NCBI GenBank assembly: GCA_033807775.1
Contig: JAWVWS010001017.1
Coordinates: forward strand, 496,001-560,000
Direction of reading: 5' to 3'
DNA from: Saussurea involucrata
Taxonomy: Eukaryota; Streptophyta; Magnoliopsida; Asterales; Asteraceae
DNA: 64,000 bases
Shown: piece after piece, positions 33,180 to 42,564 of the stretch
How the letters are laid out: each line of letters begins with the position of its first letter
How positions within the stretch are numbered: position 1 is the first letter of the stretch
Program-made: the position numbers and the translations under genes
The notes under the pieces: model-generated
Databases searched by the model: none
What the model was told of the DNA's origin: nothing
Seen by the model: the letters and a program-made list of their open reading frames with translations, nothing else

Positions 33180-36100
33180 CTGTCATGTGTGGTTTTTAGA
33201 TTCAGGAGCTTCAAGACACATGACAGGTCAGAAGTCTTTTCTATCAAACTTCACAGAAAAGGCTGGAGGAGCAGTAAACTTTGGAAACAATAGCAAAGGT
33301 CAAGTCAAAGGTTATGGGGATTTAACTAAAGGGGATCTAACTATCCAAAAGGTTTTCTATGTTGAAGGATTACAACACAATCTTTTCAGCATAAGTCAGT
33401 TTTTAGACAGTCTTTGTCAAATTAAGTTTCAAATAACAGGTTGCATGATTCTAACTGAAAATGATGTCAAAGTCTTCTGGGCCAAAAGACATATGGACTT
33501 ATTTGTAGTTAATTTTTCAAAATTGAAAACATTAAATACAGTTTGTCTTTTATCAAAATCAACTGCAAATGAATGCTGGCTTTGGCACAGAAGATGTTCT
33601 CATCTGAATTTCAAAGATCTTAATAATCTTGTTGCAAAACATTTGGTTAAAGGCTTACCAAAGCTTAAATTTGAAAAAGAATCATTATGCTCAGCTTGTG
33701 AAATGGGCAAGATGAAAAAGAGTTCTCACAAATTAAAAATGGACTCATCTTGCAAAGCACCATTAGAAATGATTCATACTGATCTTTGTGGTCCAATTTC
33801 AGTTCAATCGATGGGAGGAAAGAAATATATGCTTGTGATTGTTGATGAATTATCCAGATACACGTGGGTTGAGTTCCTAAGAGCTAAGTCAGAAGCTGCT
33901 ACTACATTGATAAATTTTATCAAAAGGATTCAAGTTCTCTTACAACTTCAAGTTCAGAAAATCAGAAGTGATAATGGAACGGAGTTCAGAAATGAGACTC
34001 TTCAGAATTTTTTAGAAAGTTCTGGGATTTCTCACAATTTTTCTGCTGTCAGAACTCCTCAACAAAATGGTGTTGTTGAAAGGAAGAATAGAACTCTAGT
34101 TGAGGCTGCGAGAACAATGCTGGCTTATGCAAATCTTCCTACTTTCCTATGGGCTGAAGCAATTGCAACTGCTTGTTTTACACAAAATAGAACTTTAATC
34201 AATAAGAGATTAAATAAGACTGCTTATGAACTGATAAATAAAAGAAAACCATTAATCAAATTCTTTCATATTTTTGGTTGCAGATGCTATGTTCTCAGAG
34301 ACAGAGAAAATCTTGCCAAATTCGATAAAAAGGCAGATGAAGGATACTTTGTGGGTTATTCTTTAACTTCCAAAGCATTCAGAATCTACAATAGAAGAAC
34401 CAAGAGGATGATGGAGAGCATAAATGTAACTTTTGATGAAGCCAGAATGCGGACTTCTGAACAAGACAGTTCAGAACTCATGCTGAACAAGACAAAAATG
34501 ACTTCTGATACAAATTCTAATCCTATTTGTTCAGAACTCAATTTACTGTTTAAGGATGCTTTTAGTGAACTAATTTCTGATTCTTATGCAGAATATGAAA
34601 ACCCAAAGATGGTCAAAGAGATGAAAAATAAGACTCCAGAAATAGTTCAATCAACTGTAATTTCTGACAAAGGTCCATCAGAGGAGTGCCCAAATCTAAT
34701 AAATACAAGTGGTGAAAACTCTGAACCTTGTAATCAGAATTCTGATTCTTGTACTCAGAACTCTGAACAAGTCAATCAGAACTCTGACTTCATTAATCAG
34801 AACTCAAACTTGGATGCAACTCCTACTCATACGTCAGAACAAGGTGACAGTTCAGAATTACGAGCAATCATTGATGAGAATGATGCAAACAACAATTATT
34901 CAGAGATTGATGTACTCCCTAGTGCTAATAAATGGACTAAAAATCACCCTATTCATCAAGTAATAGGTGATCCATCAGCAGGAGTAAAGACAAGATCAGC
35001 TACAGCAAATGAAGCAATGTTTGCTGGTTTCTTAAGTGTAATTGAACCAAAGAAAGCTAATGAAGCCCTAGAGGATCCAGACTGGATTTCAGCAATGCAA
35101 GAGGAATTGCTTCAATTTGAAAGAAATAAAGTTTGGAGACTCATTCCAAAGCCTGAAGGTAAATCTATAATTGGAACTAAATGGGTGTTCAGAAACAAAA
35201 AGGATGAATCAGGTGTTGTCATCAGAAACAAGGCAAGATTGGTTGCTAAGGGATACTGTCAACAAGAGGGAATTGATTATGATGAGACATTTGCACCAGT
35301 GGCAAGAATAGAGGCAATCAGAATATTTTTAGCCTATGCTGCACATAAAAACTTCAAGGTGTATCAAATGGATGTCAAATAAGCCTTTCTAAATGGCAAA
35401 CTTAATGAAGAGGTGTATGTCCATCAACCTGAAGGTTTTGTTGATCCAGAATTCCCTGATCATGTTTATATTTTAGACAAAGCTTTATATGGTCTAAAAC
35501 AAGCACCACGAGCCTGGTATGACACTCTTACTAAACACCTGTTAGGTTCAGGATTCAAGAAAGGTAAGATTGACACAACTTTGTTTTTAAAGAAACAGGG
35601 TAATGATTTGATTCTGATTCAGATTTATGTTGATGACATAATATTTGGTTCTACCAGTCCAGAATTATGTGATAATTTTTCAAAAATCATGTCATCTGAA
35701 TTTGAAATGAGCATGATGGGTGAACTGAATTTTTTCCTTGGTCTTCAAGTCAAACAACTACCAAAAGGTATTTTCATAAATCAAGGAAAATATGTCAGAG
35801 ATATTCTGAAAAAGTTCAAAATGTCTGATTGTGCTTCTATGAGAACACCTATGGCAACTAACATAAAGTTAGATGCTGATCTCAAAGGTGTTTCAGCAGA
35901 TATCAAACTTTATAGAGGCATGATTGGATCATTACTTTATTTGACTGCAAGTAGACCATATATCATGTTTTCTACCTGTTTCTGTGCTAGATTTCAATCT
36001 AACCCGAAAGAATCACATATGTTGGCTGTCAAAAGGATTTTAAGATATCTCAAAGGAACACCTGATCTAGGTTTATGGTATCCAAAAGAAACTGACTTCA

Positions 36101-36573
36101 AATTGACTGCTTTCACTGATGCTGATCATGCAGGAAGTAGGTTGGACAGAAAGAGTACATCTGGTGCTTGTCACTTTTTGGGAGATAAAATAGTGAGTTG
36201 GGCATCAAAGAAACAGAACTGTGTATCCACTTCAACTGCTGAAGCAGAGTATGTTGCTGCTGCTGCTTCATGCTCTCAAACATTGTGGATGAGAACACAA
36301 CTCATGGACTATGGATATCAGCTTAATAAGATTCCCATCTATTGTGACTCATAAAGTGCAATTGCTATTACTCAGAACCCTGTTCAACATTCGAAGACTA
36401 AGCATATTGATGTGAGGTATCATTTTATAAAGGACTATGTGGAAAAAGGAACTATAGAGATGCACTTTGTGCATACAAAGTATCAATTGGCTGACTTGTT
36501 CACAAAGCCTATTGATCACAAAAGGTTTTCTTTTCTCATATGTAAAATAGGAATGCTTAATCTGCCTAGTTGA
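33172..36573 (+). pseudogene. pol: Pol polyprotein of A1, two internal stops
   Basis: Ty1/copia order: protease W-F-L-D-S-G-A-S-R-H-M-T-G (start), integrase H-H-C-C (about residues 137-183), catalytic D in H-T-D-L-C-G, D in I-R-S-D-N-G-T-E-F, E in V-V-E-R-K-N-R-T, reverse transcriptase Y-V-D-D (residue 819), and RNase H L-D-R-K-S-T and A-E-A-E-Y-V-A-A. All catalytic residues are present. TAA stops interrupt it at 35380-35382, inside the conserved D-V-K-x-A-F-L-N-G block, and at 36352-36354, after Y-C-D-S. Otherwise it is open to TGA at 36571. The coding segment between integrase and reverse transcriptase holds another run of Q-N-S-D/E repeats. The first stop precedes Y-V-D-D, so the copy should not supply its own enzyme. 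Confidence 0.93.
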
Positions 36574-37384
36574 AAATATTTTTTTTCTTAAAAATGCTAA
36601 ATTTTTCTAAGTAAACTTGTCTGAGTAGTGTATTCAGAACTTCTGAGTCTTGAGTTCGGAACTTCTGAATCTTGAGTTCGGAACTTCTGAATCTTGAGTT
36701 CAGAACCTCTGAGTCTTGAGTTCAGAACTTCTGAGTCCTGAGATCAGAACCTCTGAATCTTAAGGTCAGAAATTCTGAGTCAATACTTCAGCAATCTAAC
36801 TTTCAAAAATTTACTTTTGAGAAATACAAATAACTTCAACTGTATGGATTATGCTTCTTTGATTATCTTTTAATCTCATCTTTATGTATCATTAATACTC
36901 AAATGCATGCTCAAGTCAAGGGGGAGCATCAAAATTCTTTTGGAAATCATTTTGTGATGCTTAAAAGATTTGTTTTCATTTCTTATCTGTTCAAACCTCT
37001 TCTGAATAATCAAAATGTTTTATATTGGTCAGAAGTTGATTTTAAAAGACATTTTGGTTACAAGGCAAAATTCTTCTAAGTCATGGAATCAGAACATCTG
37101 TGCGTGTTATTCAGATTTTTGACTTGAGTCAAAATTCTATCCACTAACACGTGTCAGCTTCATATTTGTTTGACAATGCCACGTATTTCATTTAAATCCT
37201 TTGTGGTATTTCACATGTGTTGACTCCGTTATAACATTGATTTCGCTTTTCCGTTAAACCTTTCAACTTCACGGATTTTAAATAGGTCTTAAAATCCCTA
37301 TTTCAAATTTCTTTCAAATTCCAGAGCGAAACGTGAGATACGAATCAAATCCAGAGTTCTTTGAATCTGTTTTCTTCTTAAATC
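36574..37384 (+). other. Spacer of A1 between pol and ORFx: 22-bp repeats and internal polypurine tract
   Basis: Positions about 36629-36790 hold some seven copies of a 22-bp unit of type TTCAGAACTTCTGAGTCTTG, an extended form of the A palindrome. At 36918-36926 TCAAGGGGGAGCATC looks like a 3' polypurine tract although the LTR is 5 kb away. The last 180 bp may act as promoter or leader for ORFx, but I see no clear TATA box there. Confidence 0.65.
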
Positions 37385-40300
37385 ATGTCTGAAATACGAA
37401 GAAGTGGTCCAATTTCTCTACATTCTACAAAATCGATAATGGATTCATCCGATTCGGAAAATGATGAAGTACAAAATAGAGTTGCAGAGGAAGGGGCAAT
37501 AAGAAATGATGAAGAAGATGAACAAATGGATGAATCTGAAGGAAATGCGGATGAGGTAAACGTTAATATTGAACATGATCAGAGTGCTGCAGGTTCTATT
37601 ATGTCAGATAGATCTATTCTAGTGGAAAGAGTTGTTCCTGAGAGTGAATGGTTGAAATTATCTGAAAATAACTGTATTATATTGTTTGAGGAAAGTCGTT
37701 TTAAGCCTGAACACAGAATTATCATGGAGTTATTCAAACATCATCCGTACAGAAAATGGTTTACAAGAAGTAAAAATGTGCCTGTTCAGTACATACAACA
37801 ATGGTGGAAATATCTTAGGTTAGAAGATAATAAGTTTGTGTCTGAAATTGGAGGAGTGACATTTGTCTTATCTATCTCTGCACTAAGAGAAATGCTGAAT
37901 CTACCAGAGAAAGATGATGTACAAAGAAGAACAGATTTTGAGGATTTACCCCTAACAGAGGAATTAATAGCAGAGTTCATGAAGTTGGGATACAATGAAG
38001 GATTGAGGACTCTCAGTTTGTTCAGAAGAAACAAATTACCACCTATTTGGGCTTGCTTCTTTCATGTGGTAAATAAATGTTTGTCAGGGAAAAATAGTTC
38101 TGCTGATCAAGGTTCTAAACAAATTCTTCAGATATTTCAAGGTTTAGTGAAGAATAGGCATTATGACTATACTTTAATACTTTGGGAAGATATGAAGAAT
38201 ACATTTGAGAAGAATCAGAAAGCAATTCAGAAGAAGACAAAGGATGCTCCACTGACATACATTCCCTACATAAGGTACTGGCAAATTGTTATTTGGTATG
38301 CCATGCAGGAAAACAGAACAATCTCAAGAAGAACAAATGAAGAGCATGGTCCTACATTTTATTTGAGTAAGATGACCTCAGTAACAAGACTTGAAAATTA
38401 TCCCAATCATAAACTGTTGCCAAAATCACTTAGGAATTATATTCCAAGGGAGAGTGAGATTTTAAAAGCTTATTGCACCTCTATGGGAATTGAATTACCT
38501 CAAATCCCTGCCCAAGAGGACCAACCTGAGAAGAGAGGTGAGGGGTCTAGTCGAATTAGAGAGGGGGAGGATGTTCAGATGGGTGAACATTCTGAGAGAC
38601 TTGAGGGGGAAAATTCTGAGAGCTTGGTTAGACTCAGTGAGGAAAAACAGAATGAGAGTGGTGAGGATGAGAGATTGTTAACAGAGGTTCAAACAGAAAG
38701 AGATGCCTCTGAACCAGCTAATCTTGACCAGGTAACCACACATGCTATTGGTTCACATCTCTTGGTGTCCAATATTGAAACAAACACCATGGACCTAGTG
38801 GTGGATCTTGAACAACCCATCCATACCCACTCAGAAGCATTTCAACATGCTACTGTTTCACACAAATCCGGGGAACCATCCCAAACTCATTTGGAGGGAG
38901 GTGATAAATCCCAACTTATTTTTCAACACATTGAGTCTGAATATCACAGTCCTATTCATATTGAGCCTGAAATTCCTTTTGACACTTGCACAGATCAGGA
39001 ATTTCGTACTCCTGAAACAACATTCATAGACATGCCTAATGTTGGGTGTCGAGGATTGGATGGAAGTCCTGGTGAGGTGAACATTACAAAAGCCTCATTC
39101 AAACGTGCATCTGTTGTACAAGATGACTGTGTGTTATCTACAGGCCATGAGCTCTCTGGGCACATGAAAACTGGACCATCTGTTGGTTCAGGTTCACTGT
39201 TAGAAACTTCTGAATTTGAAAAGATTCAGAAACAAAACAAGGAGATGGGGGAAAAAGTAGAAAATTTGGAGAAGAGGATGGAGGATCTGAATGATGAGGT
39301 ATCAGATTTGAAAGATGTGTTGGAGAAAAAGTTAATTTCTGTTGAAACCAAGGTAGATGATGTAAAGAAATCCTTGGATTCTCACAAAAAGGAGATCATG
39401 GATATAATGTCTGGTTTTCAAAAAGATATGTTGAAACAAATGCAAGATATGCAGGATTCTATACTGAAAGCACTGAGTGTATCACTGGCTTCTACTTCAA
39501 AGCCTCTTGATCCTGTTCCTATTGCAGAAGCTGAAGCTGAAGGTACTTCTAATCAGAACTTAAAAAGAAAGTTTGATGATAATGAGCCTCATGATCATCA
39601 AAAGGGGGAGAAAAGACAAAGGTTAAGTTCTGATGATGACATTGGCATAGAAGATTTTGAGATAGCAGACATGCACTTAGCCAATACAAAAAGTTCAGAA
39701 GATCAGACACAGGAAAATTTAAAGAAGATGATTCAGATAGTACAGCTTGACAGTTCAGATACAGAAGAAATGGAGTTGGGAAGTATTGATAGTAATGAAT
39801 CAGATAAAACAGAGGAATTGAACTTGGATACTGAGATGGAAGGAAACTCAGATGAAACTGTAGCTATTGAGGAATCTGATTTGAGAATAGAAGAAATAGT
39901 GGAAAGTACAGTGGTAAACAGGTGTACAGATATTGTGGTTTATAACAGTGAAAGGGCAATGGAGTCTGAATCAGAAGAAAGGAGGTTGAATGAAGAATTG
40001 ATCAGAAGAATGCATAATGAAGTAGTCAGAGCTTTGAGTGTTCAGAAAATTCATAAATGGATAAAAGTAATAAGACCTATTGATCTGATGGGTGAAGAAG
40101 ACAGAACTGTTGATTATTCTCAGAATTTTAAGCATGAGTTCAGATATAACTATGCTGATGAGATGAACACAGAAGAAGAATATGAGAAACTAGAAGATTA
40201 CTTCATGCCTTCTGAGTATGTATTCAGAAAACCAATTGAGATTTCCAAGATTAACTTGCAGACGTTAGAAGAACCCATATGTGATTTCATCCTGGAACTA

Positions 40301-42061
40301 AGTGATGTACCTTTGGCCAGACAATTTCATGATGATATTTTTCCTGAGGAAATGTATGAAAACCTCTACCACTCAGAAGGAGAATATGAGTTTTTAGAAA
40401 GTAATGTGGATGGTTTCATGGATGAAAGAGCTCAGATGATTTACACAGAAGCTTCAAACAGATTCAGAATTCCTGACTCAAGACTGCATATTCAGAAAAG
40501 AATTGAGAAAGTTCTAATGTTTCAAGAAGAAGAATTCAGTGGTTTAATGTTTGTTAGAATGGAAGTATTGAAAGAGAAAAATACAAAAGTTGCCATGTCC
40601 AGTTTTGATTTCCACAGACTAACACTTGATGATCAGATCTTTCTAGTCAAATTTTTCTCTGGTACTGAAGAAGCCTTGATGGAAATTGAATGCAGAAGAC
40701 TTCTGGGTATCTATGTCAGAAACATGTACTTATATGATTTTCAACTAGCCATTGAAGGAAGAAAAGAGAAGTGCAATCTGAGGTCTCCAACAAATATTGC
40801 AGGATTTGATGTGTGTACAAAAGGATTCGTAAATGAAGGAATGGAATCTGAAGGGTTTGCATATAAAGTTCAAGAGAGACTTGAAATGTTCAAACTGAAA
40901 GAACTGGTAAAATATAGTGATGCAACTCTGAGTTGGTTACTGATTGAAATGGAAGTAAGTGCTAAAACTGAAAGAGAGAACTTAAAGAAAAGGTGTGTAA
41001 ACTCTATGAATAGAAGGTTGAATCTCAGAAGAAAGATCAGAAGTTGTGGTGAATGGTTGCTATCTGAAGTTAATCCCAAGAAGATGTTACACAGTGATTT
41101 TGTGTTCCCTGCTGAGTATGAAGTGAATGAAATTTTGTCAGATGAAGTTGAAGAAGTTCAGGACACAACACCTCAGAATGTGCAGATAACTAATATTGAC
41201 CAAGCTGAACAGTCTGAACCCAAAGAAGATGAAATATTCATTGATCTGAATGGATACTTTCTTGAATTTGATCTGCCTGAGTTTTTCAAACCAAAAGAAG
41301 TACAATTCTTGGATGTGTATTATGATAGGTCTAAGGAGACTCAGATCTGGTTGGCTGAAAAATCAAGATGTCTTGGCAAAACAAAGCAAGCCGTTTACTC
41401 AGATTTTCTAATCACTGGAATCAGAGAATTGAAGGTTAAGAAATTCAGAAAGATGGAGTACTTATCCTTTGAAGTTTTGAGAGAAGATGGCAAGGTTTAT
41501 TATTTTACTGATGCAGATTTTGAGAAACTGTCAGTGGTTGACTTCTACAGATTACACAGCTTTCTATGTTTTAAAGAGTCAAGTAAAGACAGAAATGAAA
41601 GGAAGGCAAGAAGTGTGGTGATTGAGGCCATGTTCTATATCTTAAGGTGGCATTGCTATACAGATTTCCAAATAGCTCTGTATTTGCAAAAGTCATGTGT
41701 TTATCTGGCAAATCCCAATACAGATCATGAGCAGAAAAAGGTGTTAAAGACTGGAAGTGTTCACAAGTATCCAGATCTGGGAGTATTTTTGAAGAACAAA
41801 AGTGGAAAGATCTTCTTCAGAGCAAAGGAAACTGCAAAATATTGTTCTGGAACTTTAAGGATCATAAAGCACAATTTGGAGAAAAAGATGCTGAAAGTAA
41901 AGGAAGCAAACATAACTCAAGAAGCAATAAATCAGCAAGTTGAAGTTATTCAAGAAATTATTGACAAGATTGATAAGAGGCTTAATCTGAGGAATGTGCT
42001 ACTTCAGAAAATTGTTCCTGCTCTGAAAGAATTAGATGATGCAAAGTTTAAGTTTATTTGA
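37385..42061 (+). CDS. ORFx of A1: intact 1558-residue extra protein
   Basis: Uninterrupted ORF from the ATG at 37385 to TGA at 42059-42061, two bases before the polypurine tract. Regions: acidic N-terminus (1-80); globular domain I (about 84-363: E-W-L-K-L, L-N-L-P-E, L-I-L-W-E-D-M, I-P-Y-I-R-Y); a polar linker with repeated H-x-H/S segments; coiled coil (about 610-700); basic block L-K-R-K-F-D-D...K-G-E-K-R-Q-R-L (726-748); a long acidic linker; C-terminal domain twice (about 1033-1227 and 1339-1551; shared marks V-L-K-E-K/V-L-R-E-D, D-F-Q-L-A-I/D-F-Q-I-A-L, Y-S-D-A-T-L/Y-C-S-G-T-L, R-L-N-L-R). I see no signal peptide and no convincing membrane segment, so the 'envelope-like' label used for genes in this position in Sireviruses does not fit well. 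Homologues occur in B, C, F, E and E'. Possibly nuclear; function unknown. Confidence 0.88.
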   Translation: MSEIRRSGPISLHSTKSIMDSSDSENDEVQNRVAEEGAIRNDEEDEQMDESEGNADEVNVNIEHDQSAAGSIMSDRSILVERVVPESEWLKLSENNCIILFEESRFKPEHRIIMELFKHHPYRKWFTRSKNVPVQYIQQWWKYLRLEDNKFVSEIGGVTFVLSISALREMLNLPEKDDVQRRTDFEDLPLTEELIAEFMKLGYNEGLRTLSLFRRNKLPPIWACFFHVVNKCLSGKNSSADQGSKQILQIFQGLVKNRHYDYTLILWEDMKNTFEKNQKAIQKKTKDAPLTYIPYIRYWQIVIWYAMQENRTISRRTNEEHGPTFYLSKMTSVTRLENYPNHKLLPKSLRNYIPRESEILKAYCTSMGIELPQIPAQEDQPEKRGEGSSRIREGEDVQMGEHSERLEGENSESLVRLSEEKQNESGEDERLLTEVQTERDASEPANLDQVTTHAIGSHLLVSNIETNTMDLVVDLEQPIHTHSEAFQHATVSHKSGEPSQTHLEGGDKSQLIFQHIESEYHSPIHIEPEIPFDTCTDQEFRTPETTFIDMPNVGCRGLDGSPGEVNITKASFKRASVVQDDCVLSTGHELSGHMKTGPSVGSGSLLETSEFEKIQKQNKEMGEKVENLEKRMEDLNDEVSDLKDVLEKKLISVETKVDDVKKSLDSHKKEIMDIMSGFQKDMLKQMQDMQDSILKALSVSLASTSKPLDPVPIAEAEAEGTSNQNLKRKFDDNEPHDHQKGEKRQRLSSDDDIGIEDFEIADMHLANTKSSEDQTQENLKKMIQIVQLDSSDTEEMELGSIDSNESDKTEELNLDTEMEGNSDETVAIEESDLRIEEIVESTVVNRCTDIVVYNSERAMESESEERRLNEELIRRMHNEVVRALSVQKIHKWIKVIRPIDLMGEEDRTVDYSQNFKHEFRYNYADEMNTEEEYEKLEDYFMPSEYVFRKPIEISKINLQTLEEPICDFILELSDVPLARQFHDDIFPEEMYENLYHSEGEYEFLESNVDGFMDERAQMIYTEASNRFRIPDSRLHIQKRIEKVLMFQEEEFSGLMFVRMEVLKEKNTKVAMSSFDFHRLTLDDQIFLVKFFSGTEEALMEIECRRLLGIYVRNMYLYDFQLAIEGRKEKCNLRSPTNIAGFDVCTKGFVNEGMESEGFAYKVQERLEMFKLKELVKYSDATLSWLLIEMEVSAKTERENLKKRCVNSMNRRLNLRRKIRSCGEWLLSEVNPKKMLHSDFVFPAEYEVNEILSDEVEEVQDTTPQNVQITNIDQAEQSEPKEDEIFIDLNGYFLEFDLPEFFKPKEVQFLDVYYDRSKETQIWLAEKSRCLGKTKQAVYSDFLITGIRELKVKKFRKMEYLSFEVLREDGKVYYFTDADFEKLSVVDFYRLHSFLCFKESSKDRNERKARSVVIEAMFYILRWHCYTDFQIALYLQKSCVYLANPNTDHEQKKVLKTGSVHKYPDLGVFLKNKSGKIFFRAKETAKYCSGTLRIIKHNLEKKMLKVKEANITQEAINQQVEVIQEIIDKIDKRLNLRNVLLQKIVPALKELDDAKFKFI

Positions 42062-42062
42062 C

Positions 42063-42076
42063 AAAAAGGGGGAGAT
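42063..42076 (+). promoter_or_regulatory. Polypurine tract of A1
   Basis: AAAAAGGGGGAGAT directly before the 3' LTR. Confidence 0.93.
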
Positions 42077-42564
42077 TGTTAGATCTGAAGTTTTGTCAAT
42101 AAACCAAGTGTTGAAGATCTGATAAGAAGGTTCAGAAGTTCTGAGAAGAAGAGTCAGAAGTTCTGAGAAGAAGAGTCAGAGATCTGAGAAAGAGAAGTCA
42201 GAAGTTCTGAGAAGCGTGATCAGAAGAATGTTCAGAAGTTCTGAACTACCTGTTCAGAACTTATGACGAGTTTCGTTACTTAGTAATGTGTAAACTAATT
42301 AGGACACGTGTTTTGTTCTTATTAGTCTTTCTTATTTGTACTGTAGCTTTAATATATCCGTTACAGTATAAATAGAGTGGTTAGCACTACGTTGCTAACT
42401 GATTGATTTTCCCATATTACTTGTATTCATTCCTTGTAATCTTTGAGGTTATCTCTCTCTTAGATCTGTAATTCTGTGCATCATTGAATACAATTGGGCT
42501 TGATCATACAATTTCTCAATTACTTCTTTCTATATTGATTGTAAGAATAGATCCTGCACTTTCA
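42077..42564 (+). repeat. 3' LTR of A1, 488 bp
   Basis: Appears identical to 29345-29832; TATAAATA at 42367-42374. Followed by target duplication GATGA and then G pol. Confidence 0.96.

Larger units (their letters stand above)
29345..42564 (+). mobile_element. Copia element A1 with intact ORFx, very young
   Basis: Complete 13,220-bp plus-strand copia element. Its two 488-bp LTRs look identical in my base-by-base reading, and it has a perfect target duplication GATGA (29340-29344 and 42565-42569) inside G pol. Content: LTR, primer site, gag, pol, an 811-bp spacer, a 1558-codon ORFx, polypurine tract, LTR. A sister copy, A2, starts at 61567. The element belongs to the Maximus/SIRE type by its Gag and by the extra gene between pol and LTR. 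gag has one internal stop and pol has two. Confidence 0.95.

Noticed and set aside
36629..36790. CRISPR-like array (22-bp repeats)
   Set aside because: Repeats are directly adjacent without spacers and this is plant retrotransposon DNA.
37385..42061. ORFx as a captured host gene
   Set aside because: It has no introns to compare, and homologues occur only inside retroelements in this window; capture cannot be shown here.
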